From contig CAWAVB010000002.1 of the NCBI GenBank assembly GCA_963785415.1, positions 59,553-123,552 on the forward strand: 64,000 nt of DNA, in the 5' to 3' direction. Of this stretch, positions 60,132 to 64,000 are shown piece after piece. Numbering within the stretch: the stretch's first letter is position 1; every line of letters begins with the position of its first letter. The notes under the pieces were generated by a model. The model was not told the DNA's origin. It worked only from the letters and a program-made list of their open reading frames with translations, and searched no databases. This DNA comes from Bog-793 sp963785415. GTDB taxonomy: Bacteria; Actinomycetota; Acidimicrobiia; Acidimicrobiales; Bog-793. The position numbers and the translations under genes were made by a program.

Positions 60132-60956
60132 GTGAAGAGTTTGGAGACCAAGTCCGTCGTGTTATTGCACCATCACCTGAAGGCCCTCCGGCTGCCGACC
60201 ATCGGTGCCGAGTGCGAGAAGGTGGCCAAACAGGCGGCCGCCGACAACGTCGACCACCTGAGCTACCTGTTGCAGCTCTTGGAGCTCGAACTGTTGGACC
60301 GGGAGAAGCGCTCAGCCGAACGACGCCTCAAGGCGGCACGGTTCCCGACGCTGAAGACCCTCGAGAGTTTCGACTTCGCGGCTCGCCCGTCGGTCAACAA
60401 GATGCTGATCGCCGAGTTGGCGCGCTGTGAGTACATCGACAAGCGCGAGAACGTGATCATGGTGGGCAACCCCGGCACGGGGAAGAGTCACCTCGCCACG
60501 GCGCTCGCCGTCCAGGCCTGCCACAAGGGCTACAAGGTCCGCTTCTTTCGCACCACCGAGCTCGTGACCGCCCTCATCGAGGCAAGAGACGAGCGCACCT
60601 TTCTCAGGCTCAAGGGCCAGCTCGCGAGGTTGGACCTCTTGGTCCTTGACGAACTGGGCTACGTCCCGGCCTCCAAGGTCGGCGCCGAGCTGCTGTTCGA
60701 CGTCATCTCGACCGCCTATGAGCGCACGAGCCTGATCGTGACGAGCAACCTCCCCTTCGAATCCTGGACAGAGGTCCTCGGCTCCGAACGCCTCACCGGG
60801 GCGACACTCGACCGGCTCACCCACCGCTGCAACATCATCGAGACCAAGGGCGAGAGCTACCGGCTCCAGGACGCCAAGGCCCGAACTCGACGAGCCAAGC
60901 AATCAGCCGATCTCTCAGGCGGCCAGCCTGTCGACCAAGCTCCGATCACCAAGTAG
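60132..60956 (+). CDS. istB: IS21 helper ATPase IstB (element 2)
   Basis: The 274-residue AAA+ ATPase has Walker A VGNPGTGKSHLATAL, Walker B LDLLVLDELGYVPAS and SNLPFESW. It is the intact parent type of the fragment at 48036-48525 and is similar to the fragment at 61021-61380. Confidence 0.93.
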   Translation: MKSLETKSVVLLHHHLKALRLPTIGAECEKVAKQAAADNVDHLSYLLQLLELELLDREKRSAERRLKAARFPTLKTLESFDFAARPSVNKMLIAELARCEYIDKRENVIMVGNPGTGKSHLATALAVQACHKGYKVRFFRTTELVTALIEARDERTFLRLKGQLARLDLLVLDELGYVPASKVGAELLFDVISTAYERTSLIVTSNLPFESWTEVLGSERLTGATLDRLTHRCNIIETKGESYRLQDAKARTRRAKQSADLSGGQPVDQAPITK

Positions 60957-61020
60957 CTTCAAGCTCAAAGTGCTCCCGTTTTCGACCGGCGCGCGCTCCC
61001 CTTTTGGATCAGCATTCACA

Positions 61021-61380
61021 CTCGGCCGAGCGACGGCTGAAAGAGGCTCGCTTCCCGAACCTGAAGACGCTCGAGTCCTTCGACTTCACCGCCCGGCCGT
61101 CTGTGAACAAGGTGCTCGTCGCCGAGCTGGCGCGCTGTGAGTGGATCGACAAGCGCGAGAACCTTTTGATGATCGGCAACCCCGGCACCGGCAAAAGCCA
61201 TCTGGCGACGGCGCTGGCGGCTGTGGCCTGCCAGCGCGGCTACCGGGTGCGCTTCTTCCGCACCACCGAGCTCGTGACCGCCCTCATCGAGGCGAGGGAC
61301 GAGCGGAGCTTCCTGCGGCTGAAGGCCCAGCTCGCGAGGTTGGACCTGCTCGTGCTGGACGAACTGGGCTACGTCCCCGC
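61021..61380 (+). pseudogene. istB fragment between two IS21 elements
   Basis: The in-frame piece SAERRLKEARFPNLKTLESF, then GNPGTGKSHLATALAAV and LDELGYVPA, is the middle third of an IstB related to but distinct from element 2. It is cut on the left by element 2 and on the right by element 3. Confidence 0.85.
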
Positions 61381-61486
61381 TGTCGCTTGCCAGTCCCAAG
61401 GGACCACCCCGTTGCCAGAAGCATGGGACCACCTCGCGCCCCGCAACGACCGGCTGGCGAGATGATCCCGGCAGCCGGTCCGCTTG

Positions 61487-62290
61487 TCAAGTGCGCCGTT
61501 GTCGGCGCGCCGGCAGAGTCTCCGTTCGGTCCGCTCCGATGGCCGGCTTTTCGTTCTGACGGTAGGACTCGCCTTCGATGACGAGCTCCCAGGCAGCGCT
61601 CTTCAGCCGGTCGACCGCGGACTGGGCCAACAGCGGGTCGGCCATGAAGCCCAGCCATTCGCTCGGGTCACGGTTCGAGGTCAGCACCGTTGCTGCGCAG
61701 TGATGCCTTTCGACGCAGATCTCGTAGATGTCGGCCGTCTCGACGGCGTCGAGGTGCTGGAGACAGAAGTCGTCGACCAGGAGGAGCTCGACTCCGATGA
61801 GTTTTCGCATCTCAGCGTCGTAGCTGGCGTCGAGACGTGCCGCTTTCAATCTCTTGAGCAACCGGTCAGCCCGTTCGAAGTGCACCCCGACGCGCCGCCG
61901 GCAGGCGATGTGGCCAAGTGCGGTGGCAAGGAACGTCTTGCCGACGCCGACCGGCCCGAGAATGAAGGCGTTGCGCGCCTGGCCGACAAAGCGCAGCGAC
62001 ACGAGCTCTGACCACACCGCCCGGTCGTAGGTGATCTTGGCGGTGTCGTCCCAGGCCTCGAGTGTCATCGTCGGGTCCAGCCTGGCCGCCCGCGCCCGAC
62101 GACCGGCCGAGTCGCCGTCACGGCGTTGCACCTCGTCGGAGAAGAGCTGCTCCAAGAACTCCATGTGGGTGAGCTCGTGGCTGCGAGCGAGCGCCAGGCG
62201 CTCGGGCAAGGTGTCCAGGAGACGGCCGAGCTTCAGGGATCTCATGAGCGACTTCAGCTCTGGAGAGACGCTCGGTGCGATCGTCGTCAT
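61487..62290 (-). CDS. istB: IS21 helper ATPase IstB (element 3)
   Basis: The 267-residue protein is of a different IstB subgroup from elements 1 and 2. Walker A is GPVGVGKTFLATALG, Walker B ELLLVDDFCLQHL and the sensor SNRDPSEW. It overlaps istA by 4 bp. Confidence 0.92.
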   Translation of the reverse strand: MTTIAPSVSPELKSLMRSLKLGRLLDTLPERLALARSHELTHMEFLEQLFSDEVQRRDGDSAGRRARAARLDPTMTLEAWDDTAKITYDRAVWSELVSLRFVGQARNAFILGPVGVGKTFLATALGHIACRRRVGVHFERADRLLKRLKAARLDASYDAEMRKLIGVELLLVDDFCLQHLDAVETADIYEICVERHHCAATVLTSNRDPSEWLGFMADPLLAQSAVDRLKSAAWELVIEGESYRQNEKPAIGADRTETLPARRQRRT

Positions 62291-63846
62291 CGTCCCGCCT
62301 CCTTGGTCGTCGCGAACTCCGACGGGTCACGGGAGAAGCGCCCCTGTATGACGACGGGGTGGGCAGGACTCGCCTCGTGTCCGAGGTCCTCGCGTGCGCG
62401 CTCCAGCATGCGGCTCACGAGGTTCACGTCGATCGCCTCGGCCTCAAGTGCCCGGCGACACGCCAGCTCGACGCGGCTCGGGCCCCACTTCTTCACGAGG
62501 CCCAAGAGCCGGTAGACCTGGCGCATCTTGGTCCACGGCAATGGCGTGTCCAGCAGCGCTTCGGCGTAACGCCCGACCGCCTCGCCGTGCTGGGCCGCCA
62601 GGCGCTGCAACGCCTTGACGTCACGAGTGGCGTAGATCTCCTTGCCGGTCGGGTAGTCCGCCGGGTCGGTCGAGCGCTGACCAGGGGCCTTTCGCGGATG
62701 GACCTTGATGAGCTCGGCGCGAAAGTAGAACTTCACGGTCTTTGAGTCACGCCTGGCCTTGACGCGGCGACCGATGAACTGGTGTGGGATCGAGTAGAGC
62801 GCCTTGTCCACCTCGACGTGGAAGTCACGGTGCACCTTCGGCTCTGACCAGCGCGGGATGTCGAAGGCTGTGCCCGGAAGCCCCAGGAGTTTGCCGAGCT
62901 CGGCGAGCCTGAACTCCTCGGCGGGCCGGCACTGGGTCGTGCCGTGGATGCGCATCCCGGCAGTCTGTTGGCACCATGTCTCGGCACGTTCCCGGCAGTC
63001 GGTGAGGTCGACGAAGCTCTCACCGGCGAAGAAGTTGTTCCGCACGTAGGGCACGACTCTTTCCACGCGAGGTTTGTCGGTCGGCGTCGCGACGCGGGCG
63101 GCGTCGATCACAAAGCCCCGTGCCTGGGCGTACTCGAGGAACGTGTCGTTGAAGCGAGGGGCGGTGTTCTCCGCTGCGGTGACGATCGAGCTCATGTTGT
63201 CGGGAATGACGACGGGGAAGATCCCGCCGAAGAACCACCAGGCCGCCTCGAAGCCCTTGATCACCTCCTCGGTGGTCTGGCGAAACGTCGGCCACACGAA
63301 CTGGTGGCGGCTGTAGCACGCCGTGAAGATGAGCCCCCAGCACACACGGCGATGCTCGCCGTCGGCCACGAGCCCGAGACGGCCGAAGTCGACTTGGCAC
63401 TCGACACCAGGCGGCGGGTCGTCCACCCGCACCGTCGTCTTGCGCCTGCCGGCACCACAGCGCTCGACGGCAAAGCGCGCCAAGGTGCGGTGCGGGACCT
63501 CTATCCCGCGGCGATGGAGCAGTATCCCGATCTTGACGACGGTGAGGCCGTCGTCCACCCACTTGGTGATCTGGTCTTCCTGGGCGGCCAGAACCCTCCA
63601 CGCCTCCCCGTGGCCGTCGGGCCGGTGCGGGCGAACCCGTTCCACCATCTGGCCGATCAGCTCGTCGGTGAGCTGCTCCTCGCCACCTGAGCGGTCAAGG
63701 CCGAGCTCGATCGCAGCTGAGATGTAACGCCTTGCCGTCTTGCGGTCGATGCCGATCCCGTGGGCGATCGGGCGCTCACCCTCACCTTTCAGCCAGCGGC
63801 GAAGCGCCTCTTTGATTTGGACCACCGATACCTCCCTGAACGCCAT
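62287..63846 (-). CDS. istA: IS21 transposase IstA (element 3)
   Basis: The 519-residue protein has an HTH N-terminus (KEALRRWLKGEGERPIAHGI), DDE residues in VECQVDFGRLGLV and VIPDNMSSIV, and Glu in DKPRVERVVPYVRNN. A beta-domain (YSIPHQFIGRRVKARRDSKTV) follows. ATG 63846 starts it. Intact. Confidence 0.92.
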   Translation of the reverse strand: MAFREVSVVQIKEALRRWLKGEGERPIAHGIGIDRKTARRYISAAIELGLDRSGGEEQLTDELIGQMVERVRPHRPDGHGEAWRVLAAQEDQITKWVDDGLTVVKIGILLHRRGIEVPHRTLARFAVERCGAGRRKTTVRVDDPPPGVECQVDFGRLGLVADGEHRRVCWGLIFTACYSRHQFVWPTFRQTTEEVIKGFEAAWWFFGGIFPVVIPDNMSSIVTAAENTAPRFNDTFLEYAQARGFVIDAARVATPTDKPRVERVVPYVRNNFFAGESFVDLTDCRERAETWCQQTAGMRIHGTTQCRPAEEFRLAELGKLLGLPGTAFDIPRWSEPKVHRDFHVEVDKALYSIPHQFIGRRVKARRDSKTVKFYFRAELIKVHPRKAPGQRSTDPADYPTGKEIYATRDVKALQRLAAQHGEAVGRYAEALLDTPLPWTKMRQVYRLLGLVKKWGPSRVELACRRALEAEAIDVNLVSRMLERAREDLGHEASPAHPVVIQGRFSRDPSEFATTKEAGR

Positions 63847-64000
63847 CAGGCCTCCTCGGAAACAGCCTCGGAGGCCCAGCCGAATATCTCGTCGGCCGGA
63901 GGTGGTGGATGCTCAGGGTGGTCCCATGACTGGCAACGGGGGTGGTCCCATGCCGCTGGCAAAACCAGCGGCTAGGTGGTCCCATGTCGCTGGCAAACGA

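Larger units (their letters stand above)
58445..61020 (+). mobile_element. IS21-family element 2
   Basis: The 2576-bp element is bounded by TGTAAACGCTGATCC at 58445 and the complement TGTGAATGCTGATCC ending at 61020. Each end has a second inner copy of the CTGATC/AAAAGGGGAGC motif. The left flank is Rhs sequence and the right flank is an istB fragment, with no shared target duplication, so a deletion or recombination followed insertion. Confidence 0.85.
61381..64000 (-). mobile_element. IS21-family element 3, right end at window edge
   Basis: The left end is TGTCGCTTGCCAGTCCC at 61381, followed by a second TTGCCAG copy and GGGACCACC. At the window edge the complement reads TCGTTTGCCAGCGACATGG, so the right terminus is at most a few bases beyond 64000. 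Several GGTGGTCCCATG repeats lie inside the right end. istA and istB are on the minus strand. Confidence 0.82.

Overview
The window is high-GC DNA with actinobacterial traits: GTG, TTG and possibly CTG or ATC starts, an InhA-type enoyl-ACP reductase, a BTAD/SARP-type regulator, a DUF1844 gene beside infC and ECF sigma factors. Gene content and order (infC-rpmI-rplT next to pheST, and rimP-nusA-infB-rbfA-truB-ribF running into def-fmt-rpe-hisG) would fit a deep-branching actinobacterium such as Acidimicrobiia. That placement is inference from gene content; no 16S gene is present.

Region 1 (1-34.5 kb) is a compact chromosomal backbone. From the left it holds a frameshifted ECF sigma factor with a membrane DUF4349 partner, a small membrane protein, a two-gene ABC-2 exporter, an aldehyde dehydrogenase plus GabT-type aminotransferase operon, an HpnA-like epimerase, an ACT-domain malic enzyme and a PadR regulator coupled to a membrane protein. 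Next comes a long minus-strand block of translation genes: rimP, nusA, infB, rbfA, truB, ribF, def, fmt, rpe, hisG and a small cold-shock-like protein, then infC, rpmI, rplT, a TrmH-family methylase, pheS, pheT and a membrane glycosyltransferase. Regulatory features in this block include an extended -10 promoter followed by an intrinsic terminator in the rimP-nusA-infB leader, a probable AUC start for infC and a probable CUG start for truB. The backbone ends with a BTAD regulator, a secreted protein, fabI/inhA and tRNA-Cys.

Region 2 (34.5-48 kb) is an integrated accessory island beside tRNA-Cys. It carries a tyrosine integrase, an AbiE-type toxin-antitoxin operon with two perfect operator palindromes, a two-gene CBASS-like system (CD-NTase plus a two-helix SLATT effector), the C-terminal remnant of a TraD/TraG coupling protein, a DUF4913-like protein, an excisionase-like protein and an IS256 element. 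It continues with an ECF sigma factor paired with a membrane protein that ends in collagen-like repeats, an orphan gene, and a second nucleotidyltransferase toxin whose partner has a nuclease-like N-terminal domain. Two further pairs of short direct repeats resemble the pair in front of the integrase and may mark integrase genes that have been lost.

Region 3 (48-64 kb) is an Rhs polymorphic-toxin locus broken up by IS21-family elements. A 5'-truncated Rhs gene with a distinct C-terminal domain overlaps a probable immunity gene. Downstream lies an orphan duplicate of the Rhs core end carrying a different, lysozyme-like tip, followed by a gene for a secreted protein that may be its immunity factor. 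An IS21 element with a third, passenger gene sits in this orphan with a clean 4-bp target duplication, and removing it on paper restores the Rhs frame. Two more IS21 elements and two istB fragments occupy the flanks; the last element runs to within a few bases of the right edge.
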